Shown piece by piece: positions 25,420 through 36,409 of a stretch of 64,000 nt of DNA. How positions within the stretch are numbered: position 1 is the first letter of the stretch; each line of letters begins with the position of its first letter. Below the pieces are notes generated by a model. That model made no database searches and was not told where the DNA came from. It saw only the letters and a list, made by a program, of their open reading frames with translations. The stretch covers positions 2,542,001-2,606,000 of the forward strand of contig NZ_CP076039.1 of NCBI RefSeq assembly GCF_014529625.1. The letters are read 5' to 3'. Both the position numbers and the translations under genes were made by a program. The stretch comes from Candidatus Pelagisphaera phototrophica (lineage in GTDB: Bacteria; Verrucomicrobiota; Verrucomicrobiia; Opitutales; Opitutaceae).

Positions 25420-26490
25420 ATGAAAATATTCTCAGCCACACTTTTCTTCCTTTTACTTCTTATCCAACCTTTCGCGGCCCCGTCGACACTCATTCGACTG
25501 GAGGAACGCGACTTCGGAGAGCTCGATGATGGGTCAACCGTCCGGCAGTTTCTTCTTCGCAATGCAAATGGGATGACAGTGGGGGTTATATCTTACGGAG
25601 CGATCATAACCGAAATACAAGCACCTGACCGGACGGGAAGCGTTCGCAATGTCGTAGCCGGTTCCCAGTCTTTAGATGACTATCTCGGCCCGTTTCCCGC
25701 CGCAGCTGTCATTGGACGTTTTGCCAATCGAATCAAAGACGGACGGTTTAAAATTGATGGCCAAGACTACCAAGTCACCCAAAACGCTCGAGCCAACCAT
25801 ATTCACGGTGGTGCAAAGGGTTTCGCCAAAGTCAATTGGAACGCAGAAGCCTTGCCGGTCTCGAAAACGGAAGCCGGCGTGGTCTTCTCATATTTCAGCA
25901 AAGATGGTGAGGAAGGTTACCCGGGCAACCTCACCGCGACCGTGACCTACACGCTCAACGACCAAAACGAGCTATCGCTCGCTTACACCGCTAAAACGGA
26001 CAAACCGACGATTGTAAATTTGACCAATCACGCCTACTTCAATCTGTCCAACGGAGGGGGCTTTGAAGATCACATCCTTTGGCTCAATGCCCATCAATAC
26101 ACCCTCGCCGATTCCGATCTGCTTCCGACCGGCGAACTAGCTACAGTGTCTGGATCTCCCTTTGACTTTACCGTTCCACAAACGATTGGCTGGCGGCTCG
26201 ATCAGATTGGAGAACCTCACCCCTACAAGTACGACGACAACTTCGTCATCAAAGCCGGCAGAAACCAATTAGTCGTGGCCGCCCGTGTTCACGAGCCGGA
26301 GAGCGGACGACTCATGGAAGTGAGAACCGACCAGCCTGGCGTTCAGCTCTACACGGGAAACAAGCATGGCTTTTGCCTCGAGACCCAGCATTATCCGGAT
26401 TCAATCAATCACCCGCAGTTCCCCTCTCCTATAGTCAGACCCAGCAAACCGTTTAAGAGCACCACCCAGTTCGTATTCTCAATTCAATAG
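25420..26490 (+). CDS. galM: Exported aldose 1-epimerase (galactose mutarotase)
   Basis: Interconverts alpha and beta anomers of hexoses. The 356-residue protein has a signal peptide (residues 1-19) before the galactose mutarotase-like beta-sandwich. Key residues are visible: an N-H-I-H-G-G motif, the catalytic His in NLTNHAYFNL, and the catalytic Glu in FCLETQHYPD. The substrate-binding ANRIKDGRF block is present too. Export means it acts on sugars in the periplasm. It begins a same-strand group with the SDR and cupin genes. Confidence 0.9.
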   Translation: MKIFSATLFFLLLLIQPFAAPSTLIRLEERDFGELDDGSTVRQFLLRNANGMTVGVISYGAIITEIQAPDRTGSVRNVVAGSQSLDDYLGPFPAAAVIGRFANRIKDGRFKIDGQDYQVTQNARANHIHGGAKGFAKVNWNAEALPVSKTEAGVVFSYFSKDGEEGYPGNLTATVTYTLNDQNELSLAYTAKTDKPTIVNLTNHAYFNLSNGGGFEDHILWLNAHQYTLADSDLLPTGELATVSGSPFDFTVPQTIGWRLDQIGEPHPYKYDDNFVIKAGRNQLVVAARVHEPESGRLMEVRTDQPGVQLYTGNKHGFCLETQHYPDSINHPQFPSPIVRPSKPFKSTTQFVFSIQ

Positions 26491-26546
26491 TCTGATCTCA
26501 GCCGCTTTTCTCCCGATCAATTTTCCACCCTTTGAATCCTAAATTT

Positions 26547-27257
26547 ATGAACTCCTCTTCCCGCCAAACAAAACGTGCGTTTGTCACAGGTGGAACCAGC
26601 GGCATCGGCCTTGCAATCGCTCATGGGTTTTCAGAATCTGGATACGAAGTAGTCGCGGCAGGGATCGGTGACCTTCCTGAGCCGACAGACGGAATCGATT
26701 TTAGAGCCTTGGATGTCCGGGACGAGACATCTGTCACCAAGGCCTTTGCGGGCCTGGATCGACTCGACGTTCTGGTGAATGCCGCTGGGGTAATCCGCCG
26801 CCAAGAGGAGCTTCAGCCGAAGATTTTCGACTCAGTCGTCGATATCAATCTAAACGGCACTATGCGTGCGTGCATCGCTGCTCGCTCTCTCCTCGCGCAA
26901 TCAGGTGGATCCATCATCAACACCGCTTCGATGCTGAGCTACTTCGGCGGGGGTATAGTACCCGCTTATTCCACATCCAAGGGGGGCGTGGTGCAGCTCA
27001 CCAAGTCCCTCGCGATCGCCTTTGCGGGCGACGGGATTCGCGTCAATGCAATTGCTCCTGGCTGGATCGAATCTCCGATGACCCAATCGCTCCGCGACGA
27101 CCCAAACCGAAACCAGGCAATCATTGACCGCACACCCCTCAAACGCTGGGGCGATCCCTCTGAACTGGTCGGGCCCGCTCTTTTCCTTGCTAGCGCATCG
27201 GCTTCCTTTATCACCGGAACTGTTCTCAACGTCGACGGCGGATATGCCGCGATGTAA
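26547..27257 (+). CDS. Short-chain dehydrogenase/reductase
   Basis: Classical NAD(P)-dependent SDR of 236 residues. It shows the Rossmann glycine motif TGGTSGIG, the NAAG stretch, the Ser of NTASML and the Tyr-x3-Lys pair in YSTSKGG. The C terminus ends in FITGTVLNVDGGY. It is close to 3-oxoacyl- or sugar-alcohol-type dehydrogenases; the substrate is not identifiable. ATG 26547 is preferred over a TTG 15 nt upstream. The gap to the cupin gene is 38 nt, so the pair is probably co-transcribed. Confidence 0.88.
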   Translation: MNSSSRQTKRAFVTGGTSGIGLAIAHGFSESGYEVVAAGIGDLPEPTDGIDFRALDVRDETSVTKAFAGLDRLDVLVNAAGVIRRQEELQPKIFDSVVDINLNGTMRACIAARSLLAQSGGSIINTASMLSYFGGGIVPAYSTSKGGVVQLTKSLAIAFAGDGIRVNAIAPGWIESPMTQSLRDDPNRNQAIIDRTPLKRWGDPSELVGPALFLASASASFITGTVLNVDGGYAAM

Positions 27258-27295
27258 TTTATATTGAATTACCGAAACAGCAAATCCATCGCAAA

Positions 27296-27823
27296 ATGCC
27301 GCTTTCCGAATCTGATCCAAACCCATGTGTCCCGTACCAGCACCCCATGCCGCCTGATGCTCAATCTGACATCGTTGTTCCCAACGCCATTCCGGATGAC
27401 GAGGGAGCCTGGGTACCACAAGCCGAGGGTGTCTTTTTCCGGCCCCTTTGTCTCAACATATCCCAAGGGTATTGGATGAACATGCTCAGAGTGACGAGAG
27501 CCGGAATCCTGTCCCGCCACCGGCATCCCAATGCCGTGCACGGCTATGTGATCAAAGGACGCTGGCACTACCTTGAACATGACTGGGTAGCCACTGAGGG
27601 CAGCTACGTTTACGAACCACCGGGTGAAACGCACACCCTCGTGGTACCCGACGATGTGGAGGAAATGATCACCTACTTTCAAGTAAATGGAGTCATGTAC
27701 TACGTCGACCCCTACGGCAAACACCTTGGATACGAAGACGTTTTTACCAAGATCGACATGTGTCGCAAACACTATACCAAAGTCGGCCTAGGATCAGACT
27801 ACGTAAACCAGTTTATCCGGTAA
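27296..27823 (+). CDS. Cupin of the 2,4'-dihydroxyacetophenone dioxygenase family
   Basis: Single-domain cupin of 175 residues. The metal-binding motifs are clear: SRHRHPNAVHGYVIKG supplies two His and a third downstream, and EPPGETHTLVV supplies the second-motif His. The EHDWVATEGSYVYEPPGETH block is characteristic of 2,4'-dihydroxyacetophenone dioxygenases, Fe(II) enzymes that cleave a C-C bond of aryl ketones. Many family members are uncharacterised, so the precise substrate is open. Its 3' end overlaps the convergent gene by about 11 nt. Confidence 0.78.
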   Translation: MPLSESDPNPCVPYQHPMPPDAQSDIVVPNAIPDDEGAWVPQAEGVFFRPLCLNISQGYWMNMLRVTRAGILSRHRHPNAVHGYVIKGRWHYLEHDWVATEGSYVYEPPGETHTLVVPDDVEEMITYFQVNGVMYYVDPYGKHLGYEDVFTKIDMCRKHYTKVGLGSDYVNQFIR

Positions 27824-28442
27824 GGGAATCTTTTAACACGATTCGGCGAAATAAGGTAGCGGGCGATCTCCGAGAGCCCACAAAATATACCAATCTATGG
27901 GTGCTCGGAGATCGCCAGCTACCTTTCAACAATCCCAAATCACTTTTCCCCAACATACTGTCACTTACGAAAGGTAGATCCTTGAGCATCTTTTTGCCGG
28001 CTTCGTTTTCCATGAGATCCACATCGGTAACGATGCGTCCTATGTAGGTCAGGAAGCCTACTTTCACTTCGAATTCGTATCGGTATTGAGACCCGTGACT
28101 ATTCAAGCCTGACAAGGAAAAATCGTAAATCTCGTAGACACCCGGTATCAGAGAAAAGGAGAAAAGACCCTTCTTGGGCACAAGTTTCTCGGGTTTTCCC
28201 AACCCGTCCTTCCAGCGAATGTCATTCGTAACTTTGGGTTTCGATTTCCCCAGATCACACGCCAACAAAGCCGTTATTGCAAACAGTATGCCATTCGACC
28301 TCAGATCCAGCCAAGCCACTTTATTGGGGACCATCTTTTTCGCCAGACCGTTCCTGCAGGAAAATGCAAAAGCCAGAATGAAAATGAGGCACAATGAGCG
28401 TTTGTCTCTCAGTGATCCTTGAGAGCACACAAGCCTATACAC
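27813..28442 (-). CDS. Putative lipoprotein with repeat-derived C-terminal tail
   Basis: Unrecognised protein. The central part (GLFSFSLIPGVYEIYDF and FLTYIGRI) resembles small bacterial lipoproteins of the DUF2846 kind. The N terminus is uncertain: from GTG 28442 there are two hydrophobic stretches, each ending in a lipobox-like site (AFAFSC and TALLAC), and ATG 28334 would keep only the second. The last 40 codons run through the palindromic repeat at 27853-27926. The native C terminus has therefore probably been replaced by repeat DNA, or the gene has lost its stop. It overlaps the cupin gene tail to tail. Confidence 0.55.
   Translation of the reverse strand: MYRLVCSQGSLRDKRSLCLIFILAFAFSCRNGLAKKMVPNKVAWLDLRSNGILFAITALLACDLGKSKPKVTNDIRWKDGLGKPEKLVPKKGLFSFSLIPGVYEIYDFSLSGLNSHGSQYRYEFEVKVGFLTYIGRIVTDVDLMENEAGKKMLKDLPFVSDSMLGKSDLGLLKGSWRSPSTHRLVYFVGSRRSPATLFRRIVLKDSLTG
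27853..27926. repeat. Inverted repeat of the GGGCGATCTCCGAGCGCCC family
   Basis: Arms AAGGTAGCGGGCGATCTCCG and CGGAGATCGCCAGCTACCTT pair almost perfectly around a central AT-rich loop of about 35 nt. It is the best-preserved copy of the family also seen at 16307-16375. It sits inside the 3' end of the lipoprotein-like reading frame. Confidence 0.75.
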
Positions 28443-28531
28443 GGGGATGTAATTGATCCATCCTTACTTATTGAAAGCGCCCCCTCATGAGGTTTTTCAC
28501 GGGTATTTAAATCTTCCAGGAACACAACAAA

Positions 28532-28562
28532 CCCCAGTGCAGCACTAGGACTGCAACTGGGG
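28532..28562 (-). terminator. Rho-independent terminator of the fur-katG operon
   Basis: Arms CCCCAGTGCAG and CTGCAACTGGGG form a GC-rich stem with one bulge. Read in the direction of katG it is followed by TTTGTTGTGTT. It lies 56 nt beyond the katG stop. Confidence 0.75.
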
Positions 28563-28617
28563 TGCTGAAAAAGCTACTTGGTAGTTTAGACTATCACGCT
28601 AGAGCCTAGCGACGCAG

Positions 28618-30840
<2,223 letters not shown>

Positions 30841-30872
30841 TTACTTCAATTAATACAGGTTTACAGATTGGG

Positions 30873-31307
30873 TTAGGATTTCGCCTTCGACTGGCAATCG
30901 GGGCACAAACCCCAGTAGATGACTTCTGCTTCGTCGATCCGGTAGCCGTGGTTGTCCTCGGCATCTAGGCAAGGAGCTCGGCCGTTTTCGCAATCGGTAT
31001 CCACCAATGAGCCACACTCTCGGCACACTAGATGATAATGATTGTCGACTCGGTCCTCGTATCGAGCGGCCAATCCGGCCGGCTGAATCCGACGGATTAG
31101 CCCGTGCTCGGACATAACATTCAAAGTGTCGTATACTGCTTGACGGGAAATCGCACCGATTTCGGACCGCACATGATCGCAGATCTCATCGGCCATCGTA
31201 TGGGGGTGATCGCTCACCGCTTTGTGTACCGCCAAACGCTGAGCGGTGACCTGTAGGCCCGCTCCCTTCAACGCAGCAGATACATCTAGGGGTTCGGATG
31301 AAGACAT
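30873..31307 (-). CDS. Fur-family peroxide/metal regulator (PerR/FurA-like) upstream of katG
   Basis: Winged-helix regulator of 144 residues. The N-terminal DNA-binding domain has QAVYDTLNVM as recognition helix. The sensing region has HYH (H90, H92) and two CxxC zinc motifs (C95/C98 and C135/C138). The fur-katG gene order is the classic arrangement for PerR- or FurA-type control of catalase-peroxidase, so it most likely represses its own operon until peroxide or iron status changes. Which metal it senses cannot be told from the sequence. Confidence 0.88.
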   Translation of the reverse strand: MSSSEPLDVSAALKGAGLQVTAQRLAVHKAVSDHPHTMADEICDHVRSEIGAISRQAVYDTLNVMSEHGLIRRIQPAGLAARYEDRVDNHYHLVCRECGSLVDTDCENGRAPCLDAEDNHGYRIDEAEVIYWGLCPDCQSKAKS

Positions 31308-31327
31308 TAACTTCCAGAGATAACCTA

Positions 31328-31350
31328 ATTTTGGACTAGATCAAGAATTC
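31328..31350. promoter_or_regulatory. Possible Fur/PerR operator
   Basis: About 20 nt upstream of the regulator start, TTTTGGACTAGATCAAGAA forms an imperfect dyad centred on CTAG. The position suits autoregulation, but the match to known boxes is weak. Confidence 0.25.
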
Positions 31351-31737
31351 GTTTCAGAAATCTTTCCCGCGACCTACCGATAGGAAGACTCCTACGCTTT
31401 CTTTTAAGTGGACTCCAAATCCTCAAATCCAGCTTTAATGGCAGCATCCCGACCTGAAGATTGAAGATAAATCTTTCTTTATCCTGTGAAATGGGCAATG
31501 ACACTTCCCGAAGTTTATCTTGGTGGGGACCTCTCGCTAACTTTCGAACATTCTGATCGGTCCAATCCTGACGCCTCCTCTGAGTCTAACTCGGATAAGG
31601 AGTTCCCATGGAAAGAAATCACCACTATCAGTGCTGGCGAAGCAATCAATTGCTGTCTCAGCCCTACGACCGTTTGCTACATTTCGGAAGCATCGCCTGA
31701 CAATGCCGTTCTCTCTAAAAGAGCGATCGCTATTGAA

Positions 31738-32038
31738 AAGCGAATTTTGGCGAGCTCGGTGGGAAAACAGCTAACGGCCTGTAAGGCATTCTGATAAATA
31801 CAAAATCCTATCTATCATCGATAGCTAAAAAGCGGGACTGGACACGGACTTCGTTCTCGACGGCGAACCAAACGGCATTCCCATCTTTCGCAACCTAGCC
31901 GATGCCTTGAACCAGGCCGAACTGCTCCTAGACTACTTCGTTTTTGGAATTGCACCTGCGGGCGGTATGTTGCAGTCGACAGAACGCAAGCTTGTACGGG
32001 AAGCCATCCCGTCTATTCGACCTCGAGCTTTATCCTGA
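31738..32038 (+). pseudogene. DUF1611 (DgcN-like) N-terminal domain, decayed
   Basis: Three pieces of one protein can be read across frames: KRILASSVGK, then KTANGL in another frame, then RHSDKYKILSIIDS. The last runs through an in-frame TAA into KAGLDTDFVLDGEPNGIPIF and FVFGIAPAGG. This is the N-terminal layout of DUF1611 proteins (SKTANGLLRY...VAVIDS..AGKD...LDG.P.GIPI). The C-terminal two thirds are missing. There is at least one frameshift, one stop and a truncation, so it is not functional. Confidence 0.6.
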
Positions 32039-32469
32039 GCGAAAGTTGTCCGGCCGGTGTAATCTTGCAACGCACGCCAAATCGGCAGCATCGGTATGGC
32101 TTCGACCAGATGGAAATGGCAACGCTCGGAGAGCTTTGTGGAAATGATGCTCTCAGCTTTCCCTCAAATTGGGGAAGGTTATCAGACAGGCCAGCCTAAC
32201 CATTACGGGTTTGGAGCAATTACGCGGGAGGGCTAGCCGTTGGAAACTAAGACCCCTCCCAGCTCAATTACAGCGCCTTGCTCTGCGCCATGGCTTCCCC
32301 CTTTTTTTGAAAAACAGCGCAATCGCAGTCGGAACACAGCTGATTTTGAGTGAAGAAGTCCCCAAATGTTCTAAATCCCTTTTCCTGACTGCCGAACACT
32401 TCTTTCTACTTTCACCATTGGTTTTTCATTCCGCTCCAGTACGTCATTCCAACCGATTCCCATAAAACC
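32039..32469. other. Non-coding or decayed stretch
   Basis: No intact gene. It continues the DUF1611 remnant, and short open pieces on the + strand do not join into a recognisable protein. Confidence 0.4.
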
Positions 32470-33345
32470 CTACCTTATACTCAGCAGGAACTGATTCATA
32501 ATTTCAATACGCTTAGCGTCAAAGAAGGCTTTCCCACCATGCTTGGCTCCGTGAATTGGGATGAAGGTAACATCTAGATTGAGCTCATTGTATTTACCCA
32601 GCAATTCAATAGATTGATTGATCGGCATTTGAGGGTCCTGGTCGCCGTGGATCATCAGTAAGGGGGGATCCGTTTCGTCGACATGAAACACCGGACTGGC
32701 GAGTTGGGTCTCCTTGACGAGATCTTCCGGTTGTCCCCCTATGAAGGCTTCCAATGCCGGAACTCGGACACTCAGACCATGAGGCGTTGATTGATTCAGA
32801 ATAGTGGTCAAGTTACTCGCTCCATACAGGGAAACGATTCCTTGAATGTCGGAAGAGACGTTTCCGTTTCCTCCCACCGATCCTTCCAATTGAAACTGAC
32901 CATTAGTTACGCCGACTTGGGCTGCCAGGTGACCGCCAGCAGACGAGCCAATTACAAATATCTTATTTGCTCGTAAACGGTATTCCTGCTGATTGGCCCG
33001 GAGGAATCGAATAGCGCCCTTTATGTCGTGTGATTGGGCTGGAAAGTGCGCTTGACCACTCAAACGATAGTTCACGCTGGCTAAAGTCCAGCCCTTGTCC
33101 ACGAGCCCGAGTATCGGCACTTTATCCTTCGAGCCAGATCGCCATGCACCTCCATGTACCCAAACGATCAATCCATTTTTCGCTTTCCCTTTTGGCTGAT
33201 AAAGGTCCAGAGCCAGAGAGGTGTCCCCAACCGTTGCGAATACTATGTCTTTGGTGATATTTCGTTCCATAGCCATTGAATTCAACGGCATAGAGCTACC
33301 TACCAAGATCAACGCTGCCGCATATCTCAAAACTCGAACAGTCAT
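32470..33345 (-). CDS. Secreted alpha/beta-hydrolase (carbohydrate-esterase-like)
   Basis: Exported esterase of 291 residues with a signal peptide (from ATG 33345; a TTG two codons upstream is the alternative). It has the oxyanion motif WVHGGAWRSG, nucleophile elbow GSSAGGHLA, Asp in MIHGDQDPQMP and His in GAKHGG. It belongs to the BD-FAE/Est-like group acting on acetylated or feruloylated sugars. It is one of four such secreted hydrolases in the window, which fits a polysaccharide-degrading lifestyle. Confidence 0.86.
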   Translation of the reverse strand: MTVRVLRYAAALILVGSSMPLNSMAMERNITKDIVFATVGDTSLALDLYQPKGKAKNGLIVWVHGGAWRSGSKDKVPILGLVDKGWTLASVNYRLSGQAHFPAQSHDIKGAIRFLRANQQEYRLRANKIFVIGSSAGGHLAAQVGVTNGQFQLEGSVGGNGNVSSDIQGIVSLYGASNLTTILNQSTPHGLSVRVPALEAFIGGQPEDLVKETQLASPVFHVDETDPPLLMIHGDQDPQMPINQSIELLGKYNELNLDVTFIPIHGAKHGGKAFFDAKRIEIMNQFLLSIR

Positions 33346-33443
33346 ACCCAAATTTCATTGCTGGCACCAAAAAAGACAACGCTTTTCACGTATAGAATCC
33401 CGTGGGGAGAAGTGGGCCGGTCTTCCCAGCCACAAAAGGACCC

Positions 33444-34472
33444 TCAAACCTCCACGAGGAGGTCATTGGCATAGAGTAGTTTAACGAGTTCAACGTCCGC
33501 AAAATGGTTGCCCTTGAAGTCGGTGATGTTTCCCACAAAGCGACCTTCCTCTATTAGGGCCAGGGCAGCGACGAGATCCAGGATGGCACGATGCCAAGCC
33601 GCCTCAAGCGACTTGCCTTCGAATTGATGAGTGGGCTCGTTCACGTAGCCCCACTTCCCTGCAACGAGAATATTCCTCTTGTTGTATCCAATATTTCGTA
33701 CATCGGCAAAGATCTTCCCAAAGGTTCGAATGAGCATCATTTGCCTCCAGGTCGCGTTGGTACGGGCCGTTGAACCATGATCGAACGAGCGGTCATTTAG
33801 CACGAAACAGATACGCTGCTGCCCGATCGCGTTGGGAAAATCGCGAGCACAGTCGACTCTCAAAGTCCGGTCACCCGACTGACAGGGCGAAATCGTCGTA
33901 AATCCCTCGTGGGGAGTGCCAATCGTAACCGTTTCTTTAACCGTTAGGTACTTAACTTCTCCGGGACACTCCGCGCGTCCCACTTTTTTCAACGCAGTAA
34001 CTAAGTCTTCACTTCCCGCATTAAACAGGGGCGGATCTCCGGACTTCATGCGGATCATCAAGTTGTCCACGTCCATCCCTGCCTTCAAAGCGATGATGTG
34101 CTCCACCAGCCTGGCGTAATTATGCGCCGACCCCGAACGGAGGACAATATTACTCACGACCTTGCCCGTCGTCCAAACGTTTCGGACCGAAACCTTGATG
34201 GGACCCGAATCCGGAAGATCTTCTCGGTCAAACCACCATCCGGGTTTATCGGTAGGCTCAAGTTTCAGGGTCCGTATCTCATCTTTCGCAAAGGTTCCCG
34301 GCGCGCTTACCGCAACAGGGTTTGCAATCGTCAAGGGATGGTCATGTGACGGTCCGGCAGAATCGTTACTCCAGTCTTGGTCGACCGGCAGCCCACTGAA
34401 TCTTTGGTACGACCGTTCCAAGGCATCATTGTTGCCATCCAAAATTCTTCCAAAATCGAAGTCTCGGGCCAT
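33444..34472 (-). CDS. Divergent LpxC-like deacetylase homologue
   Basis: Protein of 342 residues resembling UDP-3-O-acyl-N-acetylglucosamine deacetylase. The first half has RLVEHIIALKAGMDVDNL, where E124-H125 match the LpxC base and zinc His. The second half has AWHRAILDLVAAL and DFKGNHFADVELV, where LpxC has its other ligands. The His-to-Asp spacing is one residue longer than in LpxC (HxxxxD rather than HxxxD). It stands alone, without other lipid A genes. It may be a paralogue with a changed substrate. Confidence 0.62.
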   Translation of the reverse strand: MARDFDFGRILDGNNDALERSYQRFSGLPVDQDWSNDSAGPSHDHPLTIANPVAVSAPGTFAKDEIRTLKLEPTDKPGWWFDREDLPDSGPIKVSVRNVWTTGKVVSNIVLRSGSAHNYARLVEHIIALKAGMDVDNLMIRMKSGDPPLFNAGSEDLVTALKKVGRAECPGEVKYLTVKETVTIGTPHEGFTTISPCQSGDRTLRVDCARDFPNAIGQQRICFVLNDRSFDHGSTARTNATWRQMMLIRTFGKIFADVRNIGYNKRNILVAGKWGYVNEPTHQFEGKSLEAAWHRAILDLVAALALIEEGRFVGNITDFKGNHFADVELVKLLYANDLLVEV

Positions 34473-34787
34473 CGAGGAATCGTCATCGCTTAATTGGAAC
34501 GCTTTGCAAGCTTTTCGAAGGCAAATTTGATGAGAGCCTTACCGTTTCCCGGTGAGCTCCCAATGCCGTCTGGAACAACCCGGATGAGGCAATACCATTA
34601 GAACCCCAATATAATTGTCGGCATAGCACAAAAAAACCATTGTACCTTTTACTCTCCTTTCTCAAACCGAATCTCTCCTTTCTTAATGGGATAGCATCTT
34701 TTACAACTCCGTAAGCAAACTACCGATTTAATTGGTTAAGCATCTAACTATCTGGCTCTTATACTAGTTCTAAACAACATTTCGAAT
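34473..34787. other. Intergenic, nothing recognised
   Basis: This 315-bp spacer precedes the decayed oxidoreductase and should contain its old promoter. No hairpin, repeat or open frame of note is visible. Confidence 0.4.
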
Positions 34788-35704
34788 ATGATAGCCTCCA
34801 AACCAAAGTATCCCGGAATTCTAATCACTACGAAAGGGAATCAACTTGTAGCCCTTTACACCGAAGTGCATATCACCGAAGCAGGCGTCTTCTACCCCTT
34901 AACCCCTTCCACCGAGATGGGCGAGTTTGCTCGAGCCGAGGGCCAACTCAATGTTTTCGATCGCTCCACCATATCCATCGAGTGCAAGGGAGAGCACGCT
35001 GCTGAGGGGGGCATCGCTCAATCGGTTACAGGGGAGCGTACAGTCAATTTTACCTATGACCAAGGAATCGTCTACGGAATCGAGCAATACTACCACGCTC
35101 CATCCAAATTGAGTACGATGTTTCTCGAAGTGGCCGCCACTATTCCTTCGTCACTGAGTGCAACACGGACAATGCTGACACGGTATTCGTGTCATTGGTA
35201 TCGTCAGCGGAAAATATCGAAGCGGACATCGACCATATCAAGGAAAACCGTAGCGTAGAAGTCGGAGCCATCCATCTCAACATCATACGACGCTTACCCG
35301 AGGCCGCAGTCGTGGAAGTGCTGGCTGGCAAGAAAAACATCAAAATCATTGAGCGTACGGACGAGCCCATGGCGGGCGACAATCCGCTGGCTCGAGACGT
35401 GCGCACCGCACTCACCAAGGCGCTCACCAATCATGCGGGCAACCCCTCGAACATCCCTGCCATATCCCCCGAAGAGATGCCTCGTATATATTCAGGTATC
35501 TATGGACTGGGTCCGCACGAATTCCGGCCAGAGGACATCCTCGGGGCCTACGAGTACACGCAAGGCAAGATCAGGCGCCAAGACGGCAAACACAAGGACG
35601 ACGGCGAATCCTACTTCACCCTGGGAATCAACCACCCTTACAATGTTCGCTCAACGGAAACACCTTCCATTCTGCCCAAAAATGCGATTACGGTCAGCCC
35701 TTAG
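34788..35704 (+). pseudogene. Pyruvate:ferredoxin (2-oxoacid:acceptor) oxidoreductase, deleted and truncated
   Basis: The first frame (34788 to about 35130) reads as the N-terminal domain of PFOR: YPLTPSTEMGEFA, EHAAEGGIAQS and YYHAPSKLSTMFLEVAA. The text then jumps to another frame (from about 35135) and to a much later part of the same family: HYSFVTECNTDNADTVFVSL, SSAENIEADIDHIK and GAIHLNIIRRLPEAAVVE, then RTDEPMAGDNPLARDVRTAL. About 150-200 residues are missing at the junction and the frame changes. The remaining roughly 700 residues normally found after this point are absent. It is clearly non-functional. Confidence 0.85.
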
Positions 35705-35785
35705 ACGCTCCCTTTTCAAATAAATGCAACCACTCTTGTCAAGAATGCGTCTTTTAAGCGTTACAACCAACCATCCTTGTTAATT

Positions 35786-36349
35786 ATGAAAATCTTACGT
35801 TTCGCACTCGGATCAATCATCCTTTCACTATTTACTTCAATGGCCATAGCAGGAATAGACGTCGGCAGTACCGTTAACGGAGTTGTCGCCAATGACGACA
35901 AGGGCAACCTTTGGAGCTTGGATGAGCACATCGGCAAGAAAAACGTCATCGTCTACTTCTACCCAGCTGCGATGACTGGCGGCTGCACGAAGCAAGCCTG
36001 CGCCTACCGCGATCAGTCGGTTGCCCTGAACGATGCGGACGCAATCGTCGTCGGCGTCAGTGGAGACTCGGTCAACAACCTAAAGCTGTTCAGAGAGACT
36101 AACGGTCTCAACTTCACCCTAATTTCGGACATTGACGGAGCGATTGCCAAAAAGTTTGGCGTAGCGACTCGCGATGGGTCCTCAATTGAACGAGAAGTAG
36201 ATGGCGTCATGCACACACTCACCCGCGGAATTACCACGGGACGCTGGACATTCGTCATCGATAAGGCGGGTAAAGTTATTTACAAGGATGACGCGGTCAA
36301 AGCGACCGAAGACACCGCAAACGTTCTAGGCCTGCTCAAAAAGGCGTAG
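35786..36349 (+). CDS. Exported peroxiredoxin (BCP/AhpC-TSA type)
   Basis: Thiol peroxidase of 187 residues with a signal peptide (residues 1-22), so it acts in the periplasm. The peroxidatic Cys67 lies in PAAMTGGC, and a candidate resolving Cys72 is five residues on, as in BCP-type atypical 2-Cys enzymes. ATG 35786 is used; a TTG three codons upstream is also in frame. Peroxiredoxins in the periplasm are less common than cytoplasmic ones. It complements the cytoplasmic KatG of this window. Confidence 0.9.
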   Translation: MKILRFALGSIILSLFTSMAIAGIDVGSTVNGVVANDDKGNLWSLDEHIGKKNVIVYFYPAAMTGGCTKQACAYRDQSVALNDADAIVVGVSGDSVNNLKLFRETNGLNFTLISDIDGAIAKKFGVATRDGSSIEREVDGVMHTLTRGITTGRWTFVIDKAGKVIYKDDAVKATEDTANVLGLLKKA

Positions 36350-36409
36350 GGAACCGTCCCCTGCTTAACTTTCCCAATCCCGTTTGTTTCCGGAGAGGGT
36401 TTTTTATGA

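Noticed and set aside
31486-31794. 102-codon frame on the + strand as a gene
   Set aside because: No family resemblance in its first part, and its end overlaps the decayed DUF1611 text in a shifted frame.
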